64,000 bases of DNA, taken from the NCBI RefSeq assembly GCF_000336635.1, contig NZ_AOLY01000037.1, positions 439,199 to 503,198 on the forward strand, in the 5' to 3' direction. The notes under the pieces are model-generated. The model had not been told where the DNA came from, searched no databases, and saw only the letters and a program-made list of their open reading frames with translations. The translations under genes and the position numbers were made by a program. Source of the DNA: Haloarcula japonica DSM 6131 (GTDB lineage: Archaea > Halobacteriota > Halobacteria > Halobacteriales > Haloarculaceae). Positions 17,496 to 24,589 of this stretch are shown piece by piece. Position 1 is the first letter of the stretch. Each line of letters opens with the position of its first letter.

Positions 17496-17795
17496 ATGGA
17501 TTGGCCACACGATCCGGACGGTGAGGAGGGAAGCGAGGGCCGGCGCAAGTACGGCCACGCTGTGCTGGCGAAGAAAGTCGACGAAGACGAGGACTTCCCA
17601 CTGACTGCCGAGGAGTACGTCGAACAGTACGGGGACCACCCGGTTCGGATCGACTACGAGACGGTCGTCAGCGTGGCAGACATCTTCGAATACGTCGACC
17701 AGGAGGAGTTCGAGGACTTCCCGGACTTCCACAAATCTCTCGGGCGCGCGCTGCGCGAGGCAGACTGGTGGCCGTACAGACTCGAACAGGCCTGA
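17496..17795 (+). CDS. DUF5785 family protein
   Basis: This 99-residue highly acidic protein begins MDWPHDPDGEEGSEGRRKYGHAVLAKK, the characteristic start of the haloarchaeal DUF5785 family. The rest holds LTAEEYVEQYGDHPVRIDYETVVSVADIFEYV and a C-terminal helix with WWPYRLEQA. No catalytic or membrane motif is seen and the function is unknown. ATG at 17496 gives the conserved N-terminus. Confidence 0.8.
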   Translation: MDWPHDPDGEEGSEGRRKYGHAVLAKKVDEDEDFPLTAEEYVEQYGDHPVRIDYETVVSVADIFEYVDQEEFEDFPDFHKSLGRALREADWWPYRLEQA

Positions 17796-17850
17796 TTGTG
17801 TAGTGTGTGGGCACGACACATACTTGTGGGAGGCCGGTGTAGCGTCGCGT

Positions 17851-18189
17851 ATGGCGACGACATCTTCAAGCGGCGACCGCACCGAGCAGGGACTCCCCGA
17901 GGAGGTTGTTGCTGACCTGTTGTCGGACGACACTCGCCGTCGCGCGCTCTCGATACTGGCAGACCGGGGTGAACCAGTGGTCGTAGCAGACCTCGCGGCG
18001 GCGGTTCTGGCGGCCCAGCGTGACATCGAGCCAGCGGCAGTCCCTGACAGTGCCAGGGACGAACTCACCGAGGAACTGTTCACCGAACACCTCCCGAAAC
18101 TGACGGCAACGGATGTCGTCGCGTACGATTCGATGGTCGGGACTGTCGAGATCCAGCGACGTGATGCAGTACCGACTGACCTCCGTTGA
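17851..18189 (+). CDS. DUF7344-type winged-helix regulator
   Basis: This 112-residue protein carries the haloarchaeal wHTH pattern: a helix VVADLLSDDTRRRALSILADRGEPVVVADLAAAV, then ELFTEHLPKLTATDVVAYD and a wing TVEIQRRDA. It resembles the regulator at 1551-1940 but lacks an adjoining DICT gene. ATG 17851 is taken as the start; in-frame codons before it read like non-coding sequence. Confidence 0.7.
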   Translation: MATTSSSGDRTEQGLPEEVVADLLSDDTRRRALSILADRGEPVVVADLAAAVLAAQRDIEPAAVPDSARDELTEELFTEHLPKLTATDVVAYDSMVGTVEIQRRDAVPTDLR

Positions 18190-18297
18190 ATCGGCTCGTA
18201 TCTCCGGCATCCGATACCGGTCGGACTGTCCTTCAGTCCACTCTGCCGGTTAATTTCGACAGAGCAATACCCGTTGCTTCGAAACGAACGATGGACA

Positions 18298-19071
18298 GTG
18301 ACCAACACCCAGATCACCCATATCCAGATTGATAACTACGGGCCGTGGACTGTGACGCCTGAGCCCCGCCGTGAAGTCGACTTGCAGACGCTCCAATCCC
18401 GGTTGTACGCTGACCTCGCACAGTTGTTCGGGAACCGCGACGGCTACATCTTCTTCTCGCGGTTCGACAACATGATCGCCGTGACGAACGGACTGGACGA
18501 GGCCGCACACGCGCTCATTCAGGAGTCCGTCGGCAATCGCTACCCGGTGACGATGAGCCTCTCTGTCGCGACGGGAACGACACCCGTCTCGGCGCTGGGA
18601 ACGGCGACGGAACAACTTCAGGAGGCCGGGAGTGCGCAGGACAAGGGTCGACGAGAAGTGCTACGCGGACAGACCATCGACGAGCAGTTCCGGAAAGAGA
18701 CGGACGTGCAGTTGGCCCACTTCGACGTCGACGATGCCACGGAGAAGTACACCGACCAGCTCAACGAGTTCGACACGTTCATCCAGATCGAGCAGGGCTA
18801 CGCGTCGCTCATGAAGTACATGCGTGAGGCCCACGATTCGCTGTCGTTTTTCGTCGGCGGCGATAACGTCATCGCAGTCTGCCCGGACCTGGACGAAGCG
18901 GACTACCACGACGCAATCAACCACGTCCGCGAAGAAGTCGACGTGGAGCTGAAAGTCGGTGTCGGACGCGGACGGACGGCAGCTACGGCCGGGATGGACG
19001 CCAAGCACGCATTAGAGACCTGTCGGGCGACTGGCGAGGCCGTCACCATCGAAACCGGGACAACTGAGTAA
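18298..19071 (+). CDS. gch3: GTP cyclohydrolase III
   Basis: This protein of about 257 residues matches archaeal GTP cyclohydrolase III, which makes 2-amino-5-formylamino-6-ribosylamino-pyrimidinone phosphate for riboflavin/F420-type cofactor synthesis. It has two tandem palm-like GGDN/RFDN cores: FFSRFDNMIAV (N-half) and FFVGGDNVIAV (C-half), plus TQITHIQIDNYGPWT at the start and VGVGRGRTAATAG near the end. GTG at 18298 gives the canonical start VTNTQITH; an upstream TTG at 18274 is less likely. The product links to the cofD operon at 62-63 kb through deazaflavin synthesis. Confidence 0.93.
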   Translation: MTNTQITHIQIDNYGPWTVTPEPRREVDLQTLQSRLYADLAQLFGNRDGYIFFSRFDNMIAVTNGLDEAAHALIQESVGNRYPVTMSLSVATGTTPVSALGTATEQLQEAGSAQDKGRREVLRGQTIDEQFRKETDVQLAHFDVDDATEKYTDQLNEFDTFIQIEQGYASLMKYMREAHDSLSFFVGGDNVIAVCPDLDEADYHDAINHVREEVDVELKVGVGRGRTAATAGMDAKHALETCRATGEAVTIETGTTE

Positions 19072-19138
19072 TTTGTGAGTCAGGCGATATAAACGTAGTG
19101 GAGGTATCTTTTAGACCAGCCATGTGGTAATCATACGC

Positions 19139-19714
19139 ATGAACGGTGAGGTCACTGTGCGGGAGGTTATGAACAGAGAGTACGTCGGCGCAAGCGAGTC
19201 CGACGACCTCCTCGAAACGACGGAGTTGCTGATCCGAGAGGAGCAGCATCCGATTCTCGTGTTACGGGGGAACGAACCGATCGGTGTTGCGACGGATAGG
19301 GACGTGCTGGCGTACATCGTCGACGGCGGCGACCCGGAGACTGCCACCGTCGGCGACGTGATGCGTGAGTCCATTCCGACAATCGAACCCGATGCTGGGC
19401 TCCCGGCGGCCCGGGACCGAATGGCGACACGGTCCGCCGAGTTTCTCTTGGTCACGGCTGACGGAGAGCCCCTCGGAACGCTGACCGAACACGACATCCT
19501 CTCGACTGCGAGATTAGAGAGCGAGTCGACGAAGGTCGCCGAGCAACCCTCGACGGTTGCGACGACCGGGCAGGAAGCCACCACCGACGGGATGCAGTCC
19601 GCCGCCGAGGATTCGTTCGATAATCAGGGCATCTGTTCCGCCTGTAGCACGTTCACACGAGATTTGGCGTCGTTCAACGGGCAGCTCCTCTGTGCGGACT
19701 GTCGGGACGTGTGA
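19139..19714 (+). CDS. CBS-pair protein with C-terminal zinc ribbon
   Basis: This 191-residue protein has two CBS motifs: the first from about residue 5 to 60 (VREVMNREYVGAS...HPILVLRGNEPIGVATDRDVL) and the second from about 70 to 125 (VGDVMRESIPTIEP...EFLLVTADGEPLGTLTEHDIL). A linker leads to a C-terminal zinc ribbon CSAC...CADC. CBS pairs bind adenosyl nucleotides; the ribbon suggests DNA, RNA or protein contact. ATG 19139 is taken; one at 19124 would add five residues. Confidence 0.82.
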   Translation: MNGEVTVREVMNREYVGASESDDLLETTELLIREEQHPILVLRGNEPIGVATDRDVLAYIVDGGDPETATVGDVMRESIPTIEPDAGLPAARDRMATRSAEFLLVTADGEPLGTLTEHDILSTARLESESTKVAEQPSTVATTGQEATTDGMQSAAEDSFDNQGICSACSTFTRDLASFNGQLLCADCRDV

Positions 19715-19801
19715 CCGCCTCTCTCGTGTCGCTGGTCGGGCAGCGACGCGGACACAGCGGGGTAGCCGAACTGTTTTGACCGTACGACACTGAGTACCAC
19801 C

Positions 19802-20269
19802 GTGGAAATCGCCACTGCCTCGATGGATGACGTGGACACCATCGTCGACCTGTGGGTCCGACTGGCGGAGAGCCAGCGCACCCACGGGTCACATCTGTTC
19901 GGAGACCGGAACCGAACCGCGGTCCGAGAGACAGTCGTACAGCGTGTCGTCGCCGAAAACGTCCGTATCGCCTATATAGACCAACACGTCGTCGGGTTCG
20001 TCATGGTGACTATCGACAGCGGCCGATACGAACAAGACGAGACGCGGGGCATCATCGAGAACATTTTCGTGGAACCGGTCCACAGGAGTCAGGGGATCGG
20101 CAGCGAACTGCTCGACACGGCGGAGGAACTACTCCGCCATGCCGGTGCGGATATCCTCGCGCTGGAAGCGATGGCGGACAACGAATCCGCCCGACAGTTC
20201 TACCGAGCACACGGCTACGCACCACACCGGATCGAGCTCGAAAAGCCGACCGAAAACGATACTCTCTAA
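19802..20269 (+). CDS. GNAT-family N-acetyltransferase
   Basis: This 155-residue protein starts at GTG 19802. The GNAT acetyl-CoA site is visible as IENIFVEPVHRSQGIGSELLDTAEELLRHAG (motif A, Q/RxxGxG/A), and motif B follows as EAMADNESARQFYRAHGY. The acceptor substrate is not deducible. It ends 32 bp before tRNA-Thr. Confidence 0.85.
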   Translation: MEIATASMDDVDTIVDLWVRLAESQRTHGSHLFGDRNRTAVRETVVQRVVAENVRIAYIDQHVVGFVMVTIDSGRYEQDETRGIIENIFVEPVHRSQGIGSELLDTAEELLRHAGADILALEAMADNESARQFYRAHGYAPHRIELEKPTENDTL

Positions 20270-20301
20270 ACGGTCCCCACACAACGCAGGTATGCAACCG
20301 C

Positions 20302-20375
20302 GCCAGGGGAGCTTGGGTGGTCCAAGCACTCGACTTGTAATCGAGAGTTCGTGGGTTCAAATCCCACCCCTGGCT
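20302..20375 (+). tRNA. tRNA-Thr (anticodon TGT)
   Basis: A 74-nt tRNA. Acceptor arms GCCAGGG / CCCTGGC pair fully with discriminator T. The anticodon stem CTCGA/TCGAG encloses CTTGTAA, giving anticodon TGT at 20336-20338. The T-arm is GTGGG-TTCAAAT-CCCAC. No intron and no encoded CCA. msrB begins 36 bp downstream on the same strand. Confidence 0.95.
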
Positions 20376-20410
20376 TTACGCTTTTACCGCTGGAGGGCGT
20401 ACGGCAGAGC

Positions 20411-20815
20411 ATGAGTGAATCCGAAGAAGAACTCCCGGACAACGACGAAGAGTGGCGCGAAATTCTCTCCGACGAGGAGTACCGGATCCTCCGCGAGTCT
20501 GGAACAGAGCCGCGGTTCAGCAGCGACCTTATCGACGTAGAAGACGAGGGCGTGTTCACCTGTGCCGGCTGTGGGACAGAACTATTCGATAGCGACAGGA
20601 AGTTCGAATCGGAAACCGGCTGGCCGAGCTTCTGGGACGTGTATCAGGAAGGTAATGTCGAAACACGGGCGGACAACAGCCACGGGATGGAGCGAACGGA
20701 AGTCGTCTGTGCCGAGTGTGGCGGTCATCTTGGCCATGTGTTCGACGACGGACCGGAGCCGAGCGGGAAGCGGTACTGCATCAACGGCGCGGCGCTCGAC
20801 TTCGAGTCGGAGTAG
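20411..20815 (+). CDS. msrB: Peptide-methionine (R)-S-oxide reductase
   Basis: This 134-residue protein has all MsrB landmarks: zinc ligands in CAGCG and CAECGGHLGHVF, the substrate block ETGWPSFW, and the catalytic Cys in RYCINGAALDF. It reduces methionine-R-sulfoxide in oxidised proteins with thioredoxin-type donors. The N-terminal 30 residues are acidic. ATG at 20411 follows closely after tRNA-Thr. A T6 terminator-like run follows 15 bp after its stop. Confidence 0.95.
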   Translation: MSESEEELPDNDEEWREILSDEEYRILRESGTEPRFSSDLIDVEDEGVFTCAGCGTELFDSDRKFESETGWPSFWDVYQEGNVETRADNSHGMERTEVVCAECGGHLGHVFDDGPEPSGKRYCINGAALDFESE

Positions 20816-20830
20816 CGACCACCGGAACCC

Positions 20831-20836
20831 TTTTTT
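20831..20836 (+). terminator. T6 terminator after msrB
   Basis: Six consecutive T after a C-rich stretch, 15 bp beyond the msrB stop, fits archaeal intrinsic termination. Confidence 0.5.
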
Positions 20837-20863
20837 CCGTCATTGAAGTTGATACGGCTAGAC

Positions 20864-21577
20864 GTGACTGAACACGGGACCGACGAGGCGGGCGACGACA
20901 GGGCCGGAACATCGGTCGACGAGTCGCTGGTCGACGAGCCACCGACTGCTACCGCCGAACAGCCACAGCCGGAGAGTCACCTGTTAGCCGAAAGCCTCCG
21001 AACGTTTCCGTGGCTCCGCGCGGCCGGCGTCGCAGCCGGGACGCTGGCTGTCGAGTATCTGCTCGTCGCACTGCTGTTTCTCGTCGGCCCGTCGGCGGTT
21101 GACCTGCCGGAACTGTCGGACCGGTTGGTCCAGTACGGGTTCATACTGTACAACGCCCATCACGTGCCGACGCTGGTGACGGCATCGGACGCAGAGGTGT
21201 ACGGCTCGGCCGCACGGAACGTCCTGTACGGCGCACAGGGTGCGAGCGTCCCGCCGATAGTCTATTTCCTGATTCCGATTGTCGCGCTGCTCGTCGTCGG
21301 CGCGCTGTTCGAACGTTATCGCGGCGATGCCCGGTCGGATAGCCTGCTCGAAGAGGCGGCGCTCGTCGGGACCGGCATCGGCTTCGGCTACGTCGCAACG
21401 GGGTTCGCGGGGAGCTTCGTGTTCGTCCGGACGGTCATGTTCGACGGCGGGGGGGAGGGACAAGCCGCACCGGCAGTGCTGTGGCTCCTGATTCTGATGT
21501 TCTTCCTCCCACTGCTATTTGCGAGTCTCGGCGCGGCCGCCCGCTACCGCTACACCGATTGGGCTTCGGGCGCGTAG
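20864..21577 (+). CDS. Haloarchaeal membrane protein, about four TM segments
   Basis: From GTG 20864 the protein has about 237 residues: an acidic N-terminal tail of about 45 residues, then hydrophobic segments around WLRAAGVAAGTLAVEYLLVALLFLV, VYFLIPIVALLVVGALF, VGTGIGFGYVATGFAGSFVFV and VLWLLILMFFLPLLFASLGA. No transporter signature is recognised. A TTG at 20843 is an alternative start. The 3' end overlaps the convergent glutaredoxin-like gene by 28 bp. Confidence 0.65.
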   Translation: MTEHGTDEAGDDRAGTSVDESLVDEPPTATAEQPQPESHLLAESLRTFPWLRAAGVAAGTLAVEYLLVALLFLVGPSAVDLPELSDRLVQYGFILYNAHHVPTLVTASDAEVYGSAARNVLYGAQGASVPPIVYFLIPIVALLVVGALFERYRGDARSDSLLEEAALVGTGIGFGYVATGFAGSFVFVRTVMFDGGGEGQAAPAVLWLLILMFFLPLLFASLGAAARYRYTDWASGA

Positions 21578-21807
21578 GTCGTCTCGATAAGTTCGAGGAT
21601 GCGGTCGGACTCGGCCATCGTGACGCCGCGGTCCTCATCAACCAGAACCGGGACGCCGCGCTGACCGGAGACTCGCTTCACTTCGTCGCGTTCTGAGTGG
21701 AGCGCCTCGACCCAGACGCTGTCGTATTCGATGCCGAGTTCGTCCAATCGGTCCGCAACCTTCTCGCAGTACGGACAGCCGTCGAGCTGGTAGAGCGTCA
21801 GGCTCAT
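21550..21807 (-). CDS. Glutaredoxin / GST-N-terminal-like thioredoxin-fold protein
   Basis: This 85-residue protein starts MSLTLYQLDGCPYCEKVADRL, so the redox motif is CPYC close to the N-terminus. The cis-proline segment GVPVLVDED completes the thioredoxin fold. The small size and the SDRILELIE ending resemble the GST N-terminal domain or glutaredoxin proteins of haloarchaea, which use gamma-glutamylcysteine rather than glutathione (family knowledge). Start ATG 21807 gives the compact fold. Confidence 0.88.
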   Translation of the reverse strand: MSLTLYQLDGCPYCEKVADRLDELGIEYDSVWVEALHSERDEVKRVSGQRGVPVLVDEDRGVTMAESDRILELIETTYAPEAQSV

Positions 21808-21848
21808 ACTGAGCAGTACGGACGCCGCCCTCAAGGTGGTTGTGCTCG

Positions 21849-21854
21849 AAAAAA
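21849..21854 (-). terminator. T6 terminator of the L7Ae-S28e-L24e-Ndk operon
   Basis: On the minus strand six T lie about 20 nt beyond the ndk stop, fitting termination of the ribosomal operon. Confidence 0.5.
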
Positions 21855-21873
21855 CGCAGCAATCGACCTGGCG

Positions 21874-22338
21874 TTACTCGTACAGCCAGGACGAGTCGAT
21901 CTGGTCCCAGTCGACGAGTTCGTCCTCGTCGAAGAACAGCTCGATTTCGCGCTCGTTTGCGCCCTCGTCCTCGTGGTCGGAGCCGTGGATGACGTTCCGA
22001 CCGAGGTCGAGACCGTAGTCGCCGCGGATGGTGCCGGGCGCCGATTCGGCGGGGTCAGTCTCGCCCATCATGTTTCGGACCTGCCGGGTCGCGTCCTGGC
22101 CTTCCCAGACCATCGCGAACACAGGACCGGAGGTGATGAAGTCGACGAGCCCGTCGAAGAACGGCTTGTCCGCGTGCTCGCCGTAGTGCTCCTCGGCGAG
22201 CTCCTGGTCGATCTGCATGAACTTGCCACCGACCATCTTCAGGCCGCGGTCCTCGAAGCGAGAGACGATGTCACCGATGAGGCCGCGCTGGACGCCGTCA
22301 GGCTTGACCATCACGAACGTGCGCTCGTGTTCGGACAT
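21874..22338 (-). CDS. ndk: Nucleoside-diphosphate kinase
   Basis: This 154-residue protein opens [25 protein letters not shown] and contains the active-site His in [11 protein letters not shown], with the substrate block GTIRGDYG before it. It transfers the gamma-phosphate from ATP to NDPs. It is the last gene of the L7Ae-S28e-L24e-Ndk operon. Its ATG overlaps the L24e stop, which suggests translational coupling. Confidence 0.97.
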   Translation of the reverse strand: MSEHERTFVMVKPDGVQRGLIGDIVSRFEDRGLKMVGGKFMQIDQELAEEHYGEHADKPFFDGLVDFITSGPVFAMVWEGQDATRQVRNMMGETDPAESAPGTIRGDYGLDLGRNVIHGSDHEDEGANEREIELFFDEDELVDWDQIDSSWLYE

Positions 22339-22670
22339 CAGGCCTCGGCCTCCTCAGCTTCCTCGTCAGCCTCGTCTTCAGCATCCGCGTCGGCCTCGTC
22401 GGCGTCAGCATCAGCTTCTTCGGCGTCTGCTTCCTCGGCAGCGTCAGCTTCCACTTCTTCCACTTCTTCGGCCTCGTCCTCGACCTCACCGGCGTCACCG
22501 CGAGCGGTGTCGGTCCATTCGAGGTTGCGAGCCTCGCGGCCCAGGTCGGCGTTGTTCTCGCACTTCGAGGAACAGAAGTGCGTGGTCGCACCGTCCTTGT
22601 GGACGAACATCGTGCCCGTGCCGGGCTCGATGTCCGTGCCGCAGTAGTCACATTCGCGTGTCCGGGGCAT
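22338..22670 (-). CDS. rpl24e: 50S ribosomal protein L24e with long acidic C-terminal tail
   Basis: The first about 58 residues are canonical L24e: zinc-binding CDYCG ... CSSKC and [17 protein letters not shown]. The remaining about 50 residues consist almost entirely of Glu, Asp and Ala with a few Val and Thr, and end in EEAEEAEA. L24e sits in the large subunit near L3 and L14. The total of 110 residues is well above the usual 60-70. The start lies 2 bp after the S28e stop. Confidence 0.95.
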   Translation of the reverse strand: MPRTRECDYCGTDIEPGTGTMFVHKDGATTHFCSSKCENNADLGREARNLEWTDTARGDAGEVEDEAEEVEEVEADAAEEADAEEADADADEADADAEDEADEEAEEAEA

Positions 22671-22672
22671 GG

Positions 22673-22900
22673 TTACTGCCCTCCGATGGTGTCGGCCTCG
22701 CGAGCCGTCTCGCGGAGCTGGAGCACGTCACCTTCGCGGACCGGGCCGAGAACGTTGCGCGTGATGATGCGCCCTTGGTTCTCGCCTTCGCGGATGCGGC
22801 ACTTGACCTGCATGGCCTCGCCGTGCATCCCCGTCCGGCCCACGACTTCGATAACCTCGGCGGGCGTGGAACCGCTGCTTTCGGATTCCTCAGCGCTCAT
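22673..22900 (-). CDS. rps28e: 30S ribosomal protein S28e
   Basis: This 75-residue protein has the S28e core [24 protein letters not shown] and ends [11 protein letters not shown], near the family consensus LRESEREARRLR. It is a beta-barrel protein of the small subunit, missing from bacteria. It lies between L7Ae and L24e with 11 bp and 2 bp gaps. Confidence 0.97.
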   Translation of the reverse strand: MSAEESESSGSTPAEVIEVVGRTGMHGEAMQVKCRIREGENQGRIITRNVLGPVREGDVLQLRETAREADTIGGQ

Positions 22901-22911
22901 CCGAGGTCACC

Positions 22912-23274
22912 TCACCGAAGCTCCTCGACCTTGTCGGCGATGTCCTCGACATCGGCGTCAGCCTCACCGGCGTCGGTGACGGCTGCGGCAGCCGAGCCGA
23001 CTTCGAGCCCGGCGGCGTGTCCGAGGTCGTCCTGCTGCTCGACGAAGATGAAGGGGACGCCCTTCTCGTCGGCAAGCTCCGGAATGTGCATGACGATCTC
23101 CTCGGGCTGGACATCTTCAGCGACAAAGACGAGCTCGGCGGAGCCGCGCTCGATTGATTTGGTCGTCTCGTTTGTACCCTTCTTTACCGCGCCTGTGTCC
23201 CGGGCGACCTCGAGCGCCTCAAGGGCGTCGTCTTCGAGGTCCGCGGGAACGTCGAAATCTACGTATACTGGCAT
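22912..23274 (-). CDS. rpl7ae: 50S ribosomal protein L7Ae (kink-turn binding)
   Basis: This 120-residue protein begins [28 protein letters not shown]. It contains the kink-turn-binding [35 protein letters not shown] block. It works in the ribosome, in box C/D and H/ACA RNPs, and in RNase P. An ideal Shine-Dalgarno GGAGGTGA sits 8 nt before the ATG, unusual among the mostly leaderless genes here. The start at 23274 is supported by that SD; an ATG at 23286 would overlap it. Confidence 0.97.
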
Positions 23275-23439
23275 TTGTATGTTCACCTCCTGCGCGCGAG
23301 CTCAGGCTCCCCCGCCGTGTCCGGGCCGCGAGGCCCGTCACACCGTGATGGTGTGTATCCTGAAAAGGCTGGGAGCATCATCAACTCGGCGCAGGCTGTA
23401 CCCCATTCTGTGCCACCGGCCCTAAAAGCGCTTTCGAAG
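23275..23439 (-). promoter_or_regulatory. Promoter and structured leader of the L7Ae operon
   Basis: On the minus strand a BRE/TATA pair (CGAAAG then CTTTTAGG, about 23421-23436) predicts a start near 23398 and so a leader of about 120 nt. The leader contains CACACC-N5-GGTGTG (23339-23355), then CGGGCC-TCGC-GGCCCG (23322-23337), both perfect six-bp hairpins, then the SD GGAGGTGA (23283-23290). In other archaea L7Ae represses its own mRNA through a leader kink-turn. Whether these elements form one is inference. Confidence 0.55.
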
Positions 23440-23487
23440 CCGAAATCGCGTGCCAGCCCGCCACACGGGTGCTGTCGGGGGGTCTGC

Positions 23488-24501
23488 CTACTCCGCGGCC
23501 GCCGACGCATCGGCCAGCGCGGCCCGCGCGTCCGAGACGAGACGGACCACTACCTCACCGGCGGGCCGGACATCCTGTGCGAGGCCGGTGCTCTGGCCGG
23601 CGTAGTGTGGCAGGGCTTCGACATCCCCCGTCATCCCCGCAAGCGGGGGCATATCAGCAAGCCGACTTATCGGCTTGCCGTCGGGCATCTGTGCAATTTG
23701 TTCGTGGTCGCTGGTGTCGTCCAGTTCATCCGAGTCGTGTCCGGCCTGTTGTCGAACCTCGTCGGTTTCGAGGACTCGGTGTGGCTGGTCCGGCCAGCCC
23801 CGGTCGAACAGTTCGGTGAACCGCGTCGCCGTCTCGGGCGCGTCGACGATTCGTTGCCGGTATGTCTCGTGCGCGCCGGATTCCTCGGTCGCCACGAACC
23901 GAGTGCCGAACCAGCCGCCATCGGCTCCGAGCGTCAGCGCCGCCGCGAGGCCGCGCCCGTCGCCCAGACCGCCGGCTGCGACGACCGGCACCGGGACCGC
24001 GTCGGCCACCCGCGGGAGCAACGCCATCGTCGTCACGTCGCTCTGGACGTGGCCGCCGGCCTCCCGGCCCTGAGCGACCACGACATCGGTCCCGGCGTCG
24101 ACGGCGGCCCTGGCCTCGGCAGCGCTGGCAACCGTGACCATCGCCGTGCCGCCGGCCTCGTGGACCCGGTCGATGTACGGCCCGGCATCGCCAAATGAGA
24201 ATGAGACGACCGACGCACCCGCGTCCAGACAGGCATCGAGACACGCCGACGGCGAGAGCACGCCCGTCGACTCGTCGAGGACAACGTTGGCGCCGACCAC
24301 GCCGTCAGTCGCGTTTGCAGCGTCCGTGTACGTGTCGCGGATCGCGTCGGCGTCGCGCCACGACATCGCCAGCATCCCGAGGCCGCCGGCGTCGGCGACT
24401 GCCGCGGCCAAGGCAGGCGTCGAAACACTCCCGACCGGTGCCTGCACGATTGGATGGTCGATAGCGAGTTCGGAACAAAGCGGGGTCTGGAGGGGAACCA
24501 T
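23488..24501 (-). CDS. Nitronate monooxygenase-like FMN oxidoreductase
   Basis: This 337-residue TIM-barrel protein matches the NMO/2-nitropropane dioxygenase family: N-terminal IDHPIVQAPVGSVSTPALAAAVADAGGLGML, central VAQGREAGGHV (the conserved GxEAGGH segment) and VPVVAAGGLGDGRGLAAAL, then GADGGWFGTRFVATEE for the FMN phosphate. Members oxidise nitronates, though many act as enoyl reductases, and the real substrate is unknown. Divergent from tmcA with about 90 bp between. Confidence 0.85.
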   Translation of the reverse strand: MVPLQTPLCSELAIDHPIVQAPVGSVSTPALAAAVADAGGLGMLAMSWRDADAIRDTYTDAANATDGVVGANVVLDESTGVLSPSACLDACLDAGASVVSFSFGDAGPYIDRVHEAGGTAMVTVASAAEARAAVDAGTDVVVAQGREAGGHVQSDVTTMALLPRVADAVPVPVVAAGGLGDGRGLAAALTLGADGGWFGTRFVATEESGAHETYRQRIVDAPETATRFTELFDRGWPDQPHRVLETDEVRQQAGHDSDELDDTSDHEQIAQMPDGKPISRLADMPPLAGMTGDVEALPHYAGQSTGLAQDVRPAGEVVVRLVSDARAALADASAAAE

Positions 24502-24589
24502 GCCGGCTACTGTGTCCGGTCCAGTAAAAAGCGTACCTGGGGAGCGCCGTGACCGTCAGGTCCATACTGGCGCGTCCGCCACCACCGGT

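Noticed and set aside
22338-22500. CRISPR-like periodicity
   Set aside because: The periodic GCCTCGTC/GCATCAGC pattern is the Glu/Asp/Ala codon run of L24e; no spacers or constant repeats.
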